Of a stretch of 64,000 bases of DNA, positions 25,532-33,641 are shown in pieces. A model generated the notes under the pieces. It did not search any database, was not told the origin of the DNA, and was given only the letters and a program-made list of their open reading frames with translations. The position numbers and the translations under genes were made by a program. Source of the stretch: Deltaproteobacteria bacterium (GTDB taxonomy: Bacteria; Myxococcota_A; Polyangia; Polyangiales; JADJMO01); assembly GCA_025363655.1 (NCBI GenBank), contig JANYDK010000092.1:62001-126000 (forward strand), read 5' to 3'. Position 1 is the first letter of the stretch. Each line of letters opens with the position of its first letter.

Positions 25532-26266
25532 ATGAGCTTCGATCCCTCCTCCGTTGCCGCCGACGTCGAGGCCAAGCGCCGCGCCGGCAAGCTCATCGAG
25601 GCGCGCGACGTCCTGCATCGCGCCCTTCCCTACGCGCCCCGAGATGCATCCATTTGTTATGCAGGTGGGCTCCTCTACGAGCAGCTCGGCTACGCGCGCG
25701 AGGCCGTTCGCTTCCTCGAAGTCGTCGAGAAGTCCGGGCATCCGACGCTCGCCGCCGAGGCCTCGAACATCCTCGGCAAGATCGCCGCCGAGGGCATACC
25801 CGGCTCACGTGACGTCGCCGTCTGCGTGCTTTCGCTCGGCGAGGTCTTCCGCTCGCTGATGACGCCCTACGCACGTCAGTGGCCCTACGCGCACTGGGAG
25901 GCCTCGACGCTCGCCGACCCTTGTTGGGTGCTCAATCCGTCGCATGTCACCGGCCAAATCAGCGGCGGCCACGCGGCGCCTCCCGGGCATCCGTGGGCCT
26001 GGTGGACCGTCCGCTACGCCATCGAGGCGCTCGAACCGACCGCCGTCGCCGTCGCGCTCGGTCGTCGCTTTCCGCCGGGCGAGCTCCTCGTCTTCCTCGA
26101 GACACCGACCGCGGGACTCGAATGGCTGGAGCCGACGCCGAGCCACCGCCTCGGCACCCTCGCCCCCGACAAGGTCACCGCCCTCGAACGCGTCTCTGCG
26201 CCCATCGACGCCAGCCGCCTCACCCGCGTCTATGTCGCCGGCAAAGTCACCGACGTATTTCTTTAG
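25532..26266 (+). CDS. TPR-containing hypothetical protein
   Basis: 244 aa. The first 95 residues form two or three TPR-like helix pairs (KRRAGKLIEARDVLHRALPY, CYAGGLLYEQLGYAREAVRFL). The rest is a globular domain with Trp-rich segments (QWPYAHWEASTLADPCWVL, HPWAWWTVRYAIEAL) and beta strands, ending in VYVAGKVTDVFL. I do not recognise the second domain. No signal peptide, so cytoplasmic. It follows the dehydrogenase by 21 bases and precedes a small lipoprotein gene by 32 bases; a link to alcohol metabolism is not supported by anything but position. Confidence 0.65.
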   Translation: MSFDPSSVAADVEAKRRAGKLIEARDVLHRALPYAPRDASICYAGGLLYEQLGYAREAVRFLEVVEKSGHPTLAAEASNILGKIAAEGIPGSRDVAVCVLSLGEVFRSLMTPYARQWPYAHWEASTLADPCWVLNPSHVTGQISGGHAAPPGHPWAWWTVRYAIEALEPTAVAVALGRRFPPGELLVFLETPTAGLEWLEPTPSHRLGTLAPDKVTALERVSAPIDASRLTRVYVAGKVTDVFL

Positions 26267-26298
26267 AGTCGGCGCACCGAGGTAATAGTCTGGCGCGC

Positions 26299-26868
26299 AT
26301 GCGCTCGCTCCAATCCTTCGCACTCCTCGGCGGGATGCTCTTCGCCGGTCTCGTCACGACGTCCGTCGCTTGCGACAAAGAGAAGTCGAACGCCGAGAAG
26401 CACGCGGAAGAGATCGCCAAGTCGGCCTCCGCGCAGAAGAGCGCGGCCGTCGCCGATGCCGCGCCCGACCCTGCCGAGCTGAAATACAAGGAGCGCAAGC
26501 GCTCGCTCGAGAAGACGGTGACGGACATGAAGGCCGACGAGGCCCACGTCATGGCCAAGGATCCGAGCGCGACCCCCGGCATCCTCCGCCACTACTTCGA
26601 ATCGGGCGACGACGGCGACAAGCTCGCCAAAGAGCTCGAGCTCAAGCGCAAGAAAGATGGCGAGGGCGGCTACACGATCAAGCAGGCGAAGATCGCCGAC
26701 ACGCGCCTCAAGGACAATTTCGAGGAAGCGGAGATCGACGTCACCGAGGAGGACGTTCAGAAAGGTCTGTCGGCCTGCTTGATGGTGACGCAGGTGTGGA
26801 AGTGGAAAGACGAGAAGTGGCTCTTCAAGCAGCAGTTGACGGTGAAGAAGGTCGACTGCCCGCAGTGA
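26299..26868 (+). CDS. Small charged lipoprotein, unknown function
   Basis: 189 aa. Signal peptide with lipobox VTTSVAC (Cys about residue 25). Mature part is highly charged and helical, rich in Lys, Glu and Ala (EKSNAEKHAEEIAKSAS, ELKYKERKRSLEKTVTDM), then a short mixed region ending in CLMVTQVWKWKDEKWLFKQQ. It resembles many short Lys/Glu-rich envelope lipoproteins of this lineage; no family is recognised. Same strand as the two genes before it, 32 bases after the TPR gene. Confidence 0.65.
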   Translation: MRSLQSFALLGGMLFAGLVTTSVACDKEKSNAEKHAEEIAKSASAQKSAAVADAAPDPAELKYKERKRSLEKTVTDMKADEAHVMAKDPSATPGILRHYFESGDDGDKLAKELELKRKKDGEGGYTIKQAKIADTRLKDNFEEAEIDVTEEDVQKGLSACLMVTQVWKWKDEKWLFKQQLTVKKVDCPQ

Positions 26869-27198
26869 TCGCCCACGAAAAGACCTGAGACCTGCGGCGC
26901 CCGTCGCGGGTGGGCAGTTGTGCGCGCACGAATTCTCGGCTTTTGCGCGGGCGTTTGCGGGTCCGGATGCTACGAGAAGGGCCCCGGACACGTTTCTGCA
27001 CGCAATTTTCTGCCGCGAACGGGGAATGGACGAGCATTCAGTGGCGTTTGAGCCTCTGTTTCTCGTAGGGTCTCTGCCGCATTGCGCGAAATTGCACGAA
27101 ACGCGCAGGTTTCCCTACAACATAAGCACTCGAATTGGTTTTGTTGGCCCGTCGGTTTCCGCTAGCGTATCGGCTGGTCTTTCGTTCAGCGAGGTGGA
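26869..27198. other. 330-base intergenic stretch before the FGE-like gene
   Basis: No ORF with coding character is seen. The sequence is visibly less GC-rich than its surroundings. It contains a 10-bp palindrome GTGCGCGCAC (26920-26929) and an inverted repeat TGCGCG/CGCGCA (27083-27088 and 27102-27107). A weak promoter-like pair TTGTTG (27141) and TAGCGT (27163) is spaced 16 bases apart. It most likely holds the promoter of the 27199 gene. Confidence 0.35.
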
Positions 27199-28440
27199 AT
27201 GTCGCGTCGGAACAACACGAAAGGCTCGAAAAAGAAGGGGCAACGGCGCCTAGAGGGCTCCGTGGTCGATCCTTCGGTCGAGTCCGAATCGCCGACGCCG
27301 ACCTCGTTCGAGGTGGTGGTGGGCCGAGCCGAAGCCGAGCACCAGCTCTCGGAAGCGGTGCGCCGCGCCAGTGAGCCCCTCCGCGGGTTCGACTCCAGCC
27401 CGGACAACCAGCTCACCGCCGCAGATCATCGCGCCCTTCAGCTGAGCCGCGACCTCGATCGATTGATCGAGAACCCGCCGCCGCCATCGTCGCGCAACCC
27501 CGTCATCATCGACAACGACGCGCCGGTCTCCGCGCCCCCGCCTGTCATCGCACGTCCTCGCTCCAACCTCCGTCGGTGGTTGGCCGTCGCTGCCACCTTC
27601 GTCGTCGCCGCCACCTTGGTGAGCGAGCGCGGCGAAATCGCGCGCGTCTTCCGCAAGCTCCACCTCCCCGTTCCCGCTGCGCTCGATCACCTTGCTCCCC
27701 ACACCGCAAGTGCCGCTGGTGGTGCTGCTCCCGCTGAAGACGACGGTCCTTGCCCGAAGGACATGGGCTTCGTCGAAGCGACCTCGGCGAGCGGCAAGGC
27801 GATTCACGTCTGCGTCGATCGCTTCGAGGGCTCGCTCGCCGTCGTCGACGAAGACGGCAAAGAGAAGCCGTTCTCGCCCTACCTCTCGCCGACCACCGGC
27901 AGCACGCCGGAAGAGCACCAGCACGTGAAGGCGCTCTCGGTGCCAGGCGCCACGCCGCAAGCGTACATCTCGCGCGACGACGCCGAGCTCGCCTGCAACG
28001 AAGCCGGCAAGCGACTCTGCGCCGCCGAAGAGTGGATCACCGCCTGCGAAGGCCCCGCCCAGACGACATATCCCTACGGCGAGACCGAGGACGAGAACGC
28101 CTGCAACACCAAGGGTGTCGCGCCGCTCGGTGAGCTCTTCCCCAACTACGGCGAGCAAATCTTCGACTTCCGCGTGATGAACGATCCTTCGCTCAACGCG
28201 CTCGCCGGCACCGTCACCAAGACGGGCGAGAAGAACAAGTGCGCCAACGGCTGGGGCCTCCACGACATGGTCGGCAACGTCCACGAATGGACGACCGAGG
28301 CCGGCGGCGAGTTCCACGGCGGCTACTACCTCGACTCGCACCAGAACGGCGATGGCTGCCGCTACGTGACGACCGCGCACGTCGCCACCTATCATGACTA
28401 CTCGACCGGCTTCCGCTGCTGCAAAGACCCGGCGTACTGA
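27199..28440 (+). CDS. Membrane-anchored FGE/sulfatase-modifying-factor-like protein
   Basis: 413 aa. A cytoplasmic N-terminal region (1-120, basic then Pro-rich), one membrane helix (about 125-143, WLAVAATFVVAATLVS) and a periplasmic FGE-type (SUMF1, C-type-lectin-like) domain from about residue 180. That domain has DELACNEAGKRLCAAEEWITAC-like and LHDMVGNVHEWTTEAGG segments and ends in STGFRCCKDP, which is typical. FGE proteins oxidise Cys to formylglycine in sulfatases, but many bacterial homologues have other roles and lack the copper-binding Cys pair. Which applies here cannot be decided by eye. Transcribed from the long upstream region. Confidence 0.75.
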   Translation: MSRRNNTKGSKKKGQRRLEGSVVDPSVESESPTPTSFEVVVGRAEAEHQLSEAVRRASEPLRGFDSSPDNQLTAADHRALQLSRDLDRLIENPPPPSSRNPVIIDNDAPVSAPPPVIARPRSNLRRWLAVAATFVVAATLVSERGEIARVFRKLHLPVPAALDHLAPHTASAAGGAAPAEDDGPCPKDMGFVEATSASGKAIHVCVDRFEGSLAVVDEDGKEKPFSPYLSPTTGSTPEEHQHVKALSVPGATPQAYISRDDAELACNEAGKRLCAAEEWITACEGPAQTTYPYGETEDENACNTKGVAPLGELFPNYGEQIFDFRVMNDPSLNALAGTVTKTGEKNKCANGWGLHDMVGNVHEWTTEAGGEFHGGYYLDSHQNGDGCRYVTTAHVATYHDYSTGFRCCKDPAY

Positions 28441-28458
28441 ACGCGCTATGACGCGGGC

Positions 28459-30204
28459 GTGAGCGACCGAAGAGCCATTTTTCCCGACTTCGCAGTGGGT
28501 CGCGTGTGCTTCGAGGACGACGCGCTCGTCGGCGTCGACAAGCCCGCGGGAGTACCGACGCAACAGGCCAACGATCTCGGCGTCGCCGACGATCTGCCGG
28601 CGCGGCTCAAGTCGTTTCTCGGCGCTCGTGATCATCAGCCGACGGAGAAGGTCTACCTCGGCATCCATCAGCGGCTCGATCGCGCCACCTCCGGCGTCAT
28701 CGCCTACGCCAAGAAGCGCGAGGCCAATCGCTCGCTGGCGGCGCAATTCGAGGGCCGTCGCGTCGAGAAGCAGTACCTCGCGATCGTCTCGGGATGGCCG
28801 GCGGGAAAGAAGCGCACGAAGCTCGAGCATCACCTCGCGCCGGGCGACGACGGGCAGGTGCGCGTGGTGCCGCGGCACGTGAAGGGCGCGCAGCACGCGA
28901 TCACCCACGTCGAGTTCCGCGACTCGCGCGAAGGACGAACGCTCCTCGCGCTCACCCTCGAGACCGGTCGCACACACCAAGCGCGCGCCCAGCTCGCCGC
29001 GGTGGGTGCGCCAATCGCCGGAGATCTCTGGTACGGCGACGCGCTTCCGGCCCCGCGGCTGATGTTGCACGCGGCGGCGCTGAGCCTCGATCATCCCCTC
29101 GACGAGAAGAAGCGCGTCCGCATCCGCGCCGAGATGCCGCGCGCGTTCGAGCGATTTCTCGCGCGTGGTGACGCCTCACCGTTCGCGTCGATCGCCGGCC
29201 ATTCGATCGACGAGGCCGCCTTCGACGACGCGCTCACCGTCGGACGCGATTCGCGATTCGCCCTTGGACGCGCTGCGCTGCTGCCGATCACCGATCCCTC
29301 GTACACGACCGCGTTCCGCCTACTCAACGAAGGAGGCGACGGCACGCCCGGCCTCGCGCTCGACGTCTACGGCGATCACCTGGTGGCGCACTTCTACGAC
29401 GAGACCGCGATCGCCGCGCGCGAGGCGATCCTCGATCGACTGCACGCCCTCGGTTTCGCGGGCGTGTACGTGAAGATGCGGCCCAAGCAGGCCAACGTCA
29501 TCGTCGACTCGCGGCAAGAATCCCTCGCGCCGAAGCTTCCCGCGCGTGGCTCGGCGGCCGAAGACGAGATCGTCGTCCACGAGCATGGGCTCCCGTACCT
29601 CGCGCGCCTCGGAGATGGCCTCTCGACCGGGATTTTCCTCGATCAACGCGAGAATCGGCGGCGCGTTGGGGCGATGGCCGGCGGCAAGCGGGTGCTCAAC
29701 CTCTTCGCGTACACCTGCCCGTTCACCGTCGCGGCCGCGGCGGGTGGGGCGGCGCGGACCGTCAGCGTCGATGCTTCGAAGGGCGCGATCGAGCGCGGGC
29801 AGCGCGGGCTCGAGAACGCCGGGCTCGCCGGTGCGCATCACGAATTCGTCGTCGCCGACGTCTTCGAGTGGCTCGAGAGCGCGCGTCGTCGCGGCGAACG
29901 ATTCGATCTCGTGATCCTCGATCCGCCCAGCTATTCGAGCGTCGGTGCGTCGCGCTTCACCGCCAGTGGATACAAGCCGCTCGCGGCGTTGGCGATGGGC
30001 GTCGTCGCCAAGGACGGTCAGCTGCTGGCGTGCACGAACCATCGTCAGACGGTGCGCGCCAAGCTGCGACGGCTGCTGCACGAAGCGGCACGCGACGCCG
30101 GACGCGAGGTCACGCAGATGAAGGACCTGCCGGCGCCGATCGATTTTCCGCCGCCGTTCGGCCTCGAGGCGCACCTCAAGAGCGTGCTGGTGAAGTTGGG
30201 CTAA
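28459..30204 (+). CDS. RluA-type pseudouridine synthase fused to an RlmI-type methyltransferase
   Basis: 581 aa with two catalytic modules. Residues about 15-230 are an RluA-family pseudouridine synthase: the catalytic Asp is in HQRLDRATSG (about 71-80), preceded by DKPAGVPT. Residues about 260-581 resemble the RlmI class of SAM-dependent 23S rRNA cytosine methyltransferases: DGLSTGIFLDQRENRR, the SAM loop NLFAYTCPFTVAAA, and VILDPPSYS. Both sites look intact, so one polypeptide may modify two positions on rRNA or one substrate in sequence. GTG at 28459 begins MSDRRAIF. Its stop (TAA) overlaps the stop of the convergent marR gene by three bases. Confidence 0.8.
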   Translation: MSDRRAIFPDFAVGRVCFEDDALVGVDKPAGVPTQQANDLGVADDLPARLKSFLGARDHQPTEKVYLGIHQRLDRATSGVIAYAKKREANRSLAAQFEGRRVEKQYLAIVSGWPAGKKRTKLEHHLAPGDDGQVRVVPRHVKGAQHAITHVEFRDSREGRTLLALTLETGRTHQARAQLAAVGAPIAGDLWYGDALPAPRLMLHAAALSLDHPLDEKKRVRIRAEMPRAFERFLARGDASPFASIAGHSIDEAAFDDALTVGRDSRFALGRAALLPITDPSYTTAFRLLNEGGDGTPGLALDVYGDHLVAHFYDETAIAAREAILDRLHALGFAGVYVKMRPKQANVIVDSRQESLAPKLPARGSAAEDEIVVHEHGLPYLARLGDGLSTGIFLDQRENRRRVGAMAGGKRVLNLFAYTCPFTVAAAAGGAARTVSVDASKGAIERGQRGLENAGLAGAHHEFVVADVFEWLESARRRGERFDLVILDPPSYSSVGASRFTASGYKPLAALAMGVVAKDGQLLACTNHRQTVRAKLRRLLHEAARDAGREVTQMKDLPAPIDFPPPFGLEAHLKSVLVKLG

Positions 30205-30647
30205 GGAGTCGTCGGAGGCGAAGGCTCGCCGGTCGACAGCTTCGCGAGCAGCTCTACGAGCGCGTTGCGGTCGTTCTTCGGCACCGAAGCGAGAATCAGC
30301 TCGGCGGCGTCGGCGTCGGCCGAGGTGTGCGATTGCTCGATTTGCCGACCCTTGGTGGTGAGCGCGAGCGCCTTGCGACGACCATCGGAGGCGTTGGCGG
30401 CGCGGACGACGAGCCCACGACCTTCGAGGCGCGCGACCGCGACGGTGGCGGCCGGTTGCGAGGTGCCGAGGAAGGTGGCGACGGCCGAGACGCCCGCTGC
30501 ACCGACGCGATCGACCGCCCGGAGGACGCGGACGTCGCCGAGGGTCACCCCGCGCGGAAGGTGACGGGCGAGCGCGGTGCGTTCGATCTCGCGCAGGCGT
30601 CGGTAGAGGGCGTCGAGGACCGACGCCAAACGCGCGTTGGGCTTCAT
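30201..30647 (-). CDS. MarR-family transcriptional regulator
   Basis: 148 aa winged-helix protein. It contains GVTLGDVRVLRAVDRVGAAG, the recognition-helix region TFLGTSQPAATVAVARLE and the wing VRAANASDGRRKALALTTKG; the Asp-Gly-Arg-Arg wing is diagnostic. It lies 20 bases downstream of the EamA transporter gene and likely regulates the pair. Many MarR proteins repress an adjacent transporter and respond to phenolic ligands. ATG at 30647; the reading frame continues upstream over the transporter but is not MarR-like. Confidence 0.88.
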   Translation of the reverse strand: MKPNARLASVLDALYRRLREIERTALARHLPRGVTLGDVRVLRAVDRVGAAGVSAVATFLGTSQPAATVAVARLEGRGLVVRAANASDGRRKALALTTKGRQIEQSHTSADADAAELILASVPKNDRNALVELLAKLSTGEPSPPTTP

Positions 30648-30667
30648 AAGCCGACTATATACGAGCA

Positions 30668-31621
30668 CTATGGTGCTGTCGACGGGGCCTGTGCAGCGTC
30701 TTCGACAGCCGGCGAAGGTGGCCGCGATCGTGGGCGTACGGCGAGGATTCCAGCGCCGAGGACGACGGCTGCCCCCACCCCGGCGAGCGGCTCGGGGCGT
30801 TCGTGGAAGGCAATCCACGCCACCAGCACCGCGGTGAGCGGCTCGAGGAACGTGAGGATGCCGGCGTGCTCGGCGGGGATTTTTCGCAGCCCATAGAGAA
30901 AGAGCAGACCGGCAGTGGCCCCGATGAGCACGCCGGCGAAGGCGACGCGGGCGGCGCCGTCGAGGGTGGGCAACGGCGCGGCGACGACGAGCGCGAAGAG
31001 CACGAGGAGCACGACCGACAAGATCGAGTGGTAGACGAGCTGCTCTTCGGCGGTGAAACGCGGCCCGAGGCGTTTGGTGATGAGCACGTTGGCTGCATAA
31101 AATACGGCCGATCCGGCGCCGAGGAGCGCGCCGAGGATCGGGTGACCGGATCCGGCGGAAGCGGCGCCGACGCTCCAAGGCTGGAGCACGAGCGAGAGAC
31201 CGCACGCGGCGACGAAGGCGAGGACGAGCGAGCGGAGGTCGCGCGGCGTCTTCAAGATCGTCGGGGCCGCGAGGGCGACGAAGAGCGGCGCCAAGTAGTG
31301 CGAGAGGACGGCGACGGCGATCGTGGTCTCGCTCATCGCCGCGAAGAAGAGCCCGGCGTTGAGCGCATCGAAGACGCCGAGGAGGGCGATGTCGATCCAC
31401 TCGCGAGGACGCCGCGGCGGCCCTTCCTGCGGTCCACGCGCGGCGCGACGAAGGAGAAACGGGCTCGTCGCCACCGTCACCACCGCGAGCATGATCGCCG
31501 CGGCCCAGTACGGATCGACGTGCGCGGGGCGGAGAAAGAGCGACCAAAGACCCCACGCCGTCGCGGCGATGGCGACTTGCAGGTAGGGCAGCAGCCGAGG
31601 CGACGAGGGACGCGAAGACAT
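30668..31621 (-). CDS. EamA/DMT-family transporter
   Basis: 317 aa with ten hydrophobic helices in two EamA repeats (about 10-140 and 160-295). Typical segments are AATAWGLWSLFLRP in helix 1, LSHYLAPLFVALAA at the end of repeat 1 and HAGILTFLEPLTAVLVAWIAFHERP at the end of repeat 2. This drug/metabolite transporter superfamily exports amino acids, nucleotide-sugars or drugs; the substrate is unknown. The following marR gene is 20 bases downstream, suggesting a self-regulated export operon. The divergent lipoprotein gene starts at 31657. Confidence 0.83.
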   Translation of the reverse strand: MSSRPSSPRLLPYLQVAIAATAWGLWSLFLRPAHVDPYWAAAIMLAVVTVATSPFLLRRAARGPQEGPPRRPREWIDIALLGVFDALNAGLFFAAMSETTIAVAVLSHYLAPLFVALAAPTILKTPRDLRSLVLAFVAACGLSLVLQPWSVGAASAGSGHPILGALLGAGSAVFYAANVLITKRLGPRFTAEEQLVYHSILSVVLLVLFALVVAAPLPTLDGAARVAFAGVLIGATAGLLFLYGLRKIPAEHAGILTFLEPLTAVLVAWIAFHERPEPLAGVGAAVVLGAGILAVRPRSRPPSPAVEDAAQAPSTAP

Positions 31622-31656
31622 GGGCCGGTTGCGGAAGGTGCACTAGCATCGCCGTC

Positions 31657-32247
31657 ATGCGCCCGCTCGTCCGTTCGGTCCTTCGCCCAGCGCTCCCGAG
31701 CGTGCTCTCCTTCGCGCTCGCGCTCTCGTTCGCGCTCTCCACTGGATGCGACGACAAGAAGGCCCCCGGCGGAGGGACTGCGTCGAGCGCCAGCGCGAGC
31801 GACAAGGGCGCGTCGGCTCCCACGCAGCCGTCGTCGGCCACGGCGGCGGCGTCGGCTGCGGCCGATCCGAAACTTCATAAAGAGTTGACAGATCGCGTCG
31901 TCGCCTATTTGACCGCCGTGCAGAAGGCGTACGGCGGCGCCAAGCCTGACGAGCTGAAGGCATTCCTCGGCTTCTTTCCCAAGGCCGACGCGGCGCAGAA
32001 AGAGGGAAAGTCGCTCTACGAGACGGCCGCCTTCGCCGGCAAGGAAGGGATGTCGATCTCGAGCTTCGACGTCACCGATCTCGATCTCGACGACAAGCTG
32101 ACGAAGGCCACCGCCGCCGTCGCCGAGAAGCAGATGCAGCGAGGCAAACCGCGCTGCGCCATCTACCAGCTGAGCTGGGAGCTGCAAGCGAGCAGCTGGG
32201 TGCGCGTCGGCCGCAAAGACATCGCCGACAACGACTGCACGAACTGA
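31657..32247 (+). CDS. Lipoprotein of unknown function
   Basis: 196 aa. Signal peptide with lipobox ALSTGC (Cys about residue 31), then a Ser/Ala-rich linker (residues 40-65) and a compact domain of about 130 residues. That domain has an alpha-helical part (KLHKELTDRVVAYLTAVQKAYGG) and a beta part ending in DNDCTN; Cys pairs near the end may be oxidised. No family recognised. It shares a 35-base divergent region with the EamA gene and is convergent with the AsmA-like gene. Confidence 0.62.
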   Translation: MRPLVRSVLRPALPSVLSFALALSFALSTGCDDKKAPGGGTASSASASDKGASAPTQPSSATAAASAAADPKLHKELTDRVVAYLTAVQKAYGGAKPDELKAFLGFFPKADAAQKEGKSLYETAAFAGKEGMSISSFDVTDLDLDDKLTKATAAVAEKQMQRGKPRCAIYQLSWELQASSWVRVGRKDIADNDCTN

Positions 32248-32263
32248 CGAACCAAGCGAGTAG

Positions 32264-33580
32264 CTACGGAAACTTCGGCACTTGCTTGAGGAGACCGTCG
32301 AGGTCTTCGAGGTTGCCGGGGGAGATGCCGCCGAGCGAGCAGTTTTGCTTGAGCTTCATCGACGTGTGCGCGCTGCCGAGGTCGGCGACGTCGAGCTCGA
32401 GCGTGCCGCTCGCCGAGAAGGTGCCGTCGACGCCGCCGACGAGGCTGAAATCAGCGCATTTGAAGGTTTCGGTGGTCCAGTGGATGGTCCCGACGAAGGG
32501 GCCGTCGCCGCCCTCGCCGACCGACATCTCACCGGTGAAGGTGACGGTTCGCTCTTTTCCGAGGACGTCGGCGGTGAGGCGGCCCTCGTCGATTTTCATG
32601 ACGCCGTCGTCGCCCTTCTTCGGCGTGCCGGTCCACGACACCTTGAGCGTGGTGCCGAGCGAAATGGAGACGAGGCTGACCTTGATCGGCGGGAGCGCGA
32701 CGTGCGCGACGGTGATGTCACCCTTGGAGCTGACCGCGCCGTTCTCGTCGCGCTTGTACTTCACGGACCCGTCGATCGACGTCTTGCTCAAATCGAGCCC
32801 CTTCACCGAGTCGTCGAAGTCGGTCGGGCGCAATTTCTTCAGCTTGAGCGAGAAGGTGTCGCCGCCGCCGGTCTCGTGGATGGCGTGGAGCGTGAGCGCT
32901 TCGTCGCCGTCGTCGTTGGTGAGCGAGGCGTCGATGGTGGTGTCGCCCTTGGTCGGCTTTTTTACGTCGACGGTGAAGGGCGAGAGGGTGACCGAGGCCG
33001 CCGTCAGCGAACCGCCGCCGAGCTTGGCGAGGAGACCGGTCGAGTCTTGGCGCACCGAGAGCGACGAGAACTTGAGCGTGCTGTCGTCGCCGGCGATGCC
33101 CTTCCACGAGAGCGTGCCCGACTCGATCGAGTAGGGGATGCGCTCGCCGTCGGGGATGTTCTTGTCGGCCGCGCGGACGATGTCGAGCGCGGCGTTGACC
33201 TTCGACACCGAGCCATCGGCGGTGAGCTTGGCCTTGGGAATGCGCACGCCGGTGGGCGTGAGAAACGAGACGGTGGCGATCACCTCGGGTGCGTCGACGA
33301 GGAAGCGATCGCTCGATTTTGGCTTGATTTTCGCGTCGGAAAGCGTCGCGCTGCCGAAGCCGAACGAGGGCGAGCCGTACGTGATGACGAGGCTCCGTCG
33401 CTCGGCCGCGGCGGCCACCTTGGCGGCGACGATGCGCGGCAGGAGCACGAACCAGAAGAGGACGAGGAAGACGACGAAGCCGCCGGCGATGCCTGCGATC
33501 AGCGGCCCCTTGGATTTCCGCTTCGGCTTCGCGTTCGACGCGTTGGGCGCGGCCGTCGGGTTCGGCGGGATCGCTTGCAC
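32264..33580 (-). CDS. AsmA-like membrane-anchored protein
   Basis: 438 aa. A basic, Pro/Asn-rich N-terminus, one membrane helix (about 27-48, LIAGIAGGFVVFLVLFWFVLL), then a periplasmic beta-rich region. The beta-rich stretches such as VSKVNAALDIVRAAD, TLSWKGIAGDD, LSPFTVDVKKP and GTLELDVADLGSAHTSMKL have the rhythm of AsmA/TamB-like groove-forming domains. These proteins are thought to move lipids between membranes. I do not see a named AsmA motif, so this is by structure style only. Confidence 0.5.
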   Translation of the reverse strand: MQAIPPNPTAAPNASNAKPKRKSKGPLIAGIAGGFVVFLVLFWFVLLPRIVAAKVAAAAERRSLVITYGSPSFGFGSATLSDAKIKPKSSDRFLVDAPEVIATVSFLTPTGVRIPKAKLTADGSVSKVNAALDIVRAADKNIPDGERIPYSIESGTLSWKGIAGDDSTLKFSSLSVRQDSTGLLAKLGGGSLTAASVTLSPFTVDVKKPTKGDTTIDASLTNDDGDEALTLHAIHETGGGDTFSLKLKKLRPTDFDDSVKGLDLSKTSIDGSVKYKRDENGAVSSKGDITVAHVALPPIKVSLVSISLGTTLKVSWTGTPKKGDDGVMKIDEGRLTADVLGKERTVTFTGEMSVGEGGDGPFVGTIHWTTETFKCADFSLVGGVDGTFSASGTLELDVADLGSAHTSMKLKQNCSLGGISPGNLEDLDGLLKQVPKFP

Positions 33581-33641
33581 GCGAGAGACGTTAGCACCGG
33601 ACGCGCGACACGAACGCGAAGAACCGTTGCGTCACTTCAGC

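Noticed and set aside
22982-25741. Apparent 919-aa fusion of the OPA transporter with a long N-terminal half
   Set aside because: The added part is the antisense of the Fe-dependent alcohol dehydrogenase gene and is very Arg/Glu-rich. The transporter starts at about 24247.
27386-27396. tRNA T-arm-like GGTTCGACTCC
   Set aside because: It lies in the coding frame of the FGE-like gene, with no matching acceptor or anticodon arms around it.
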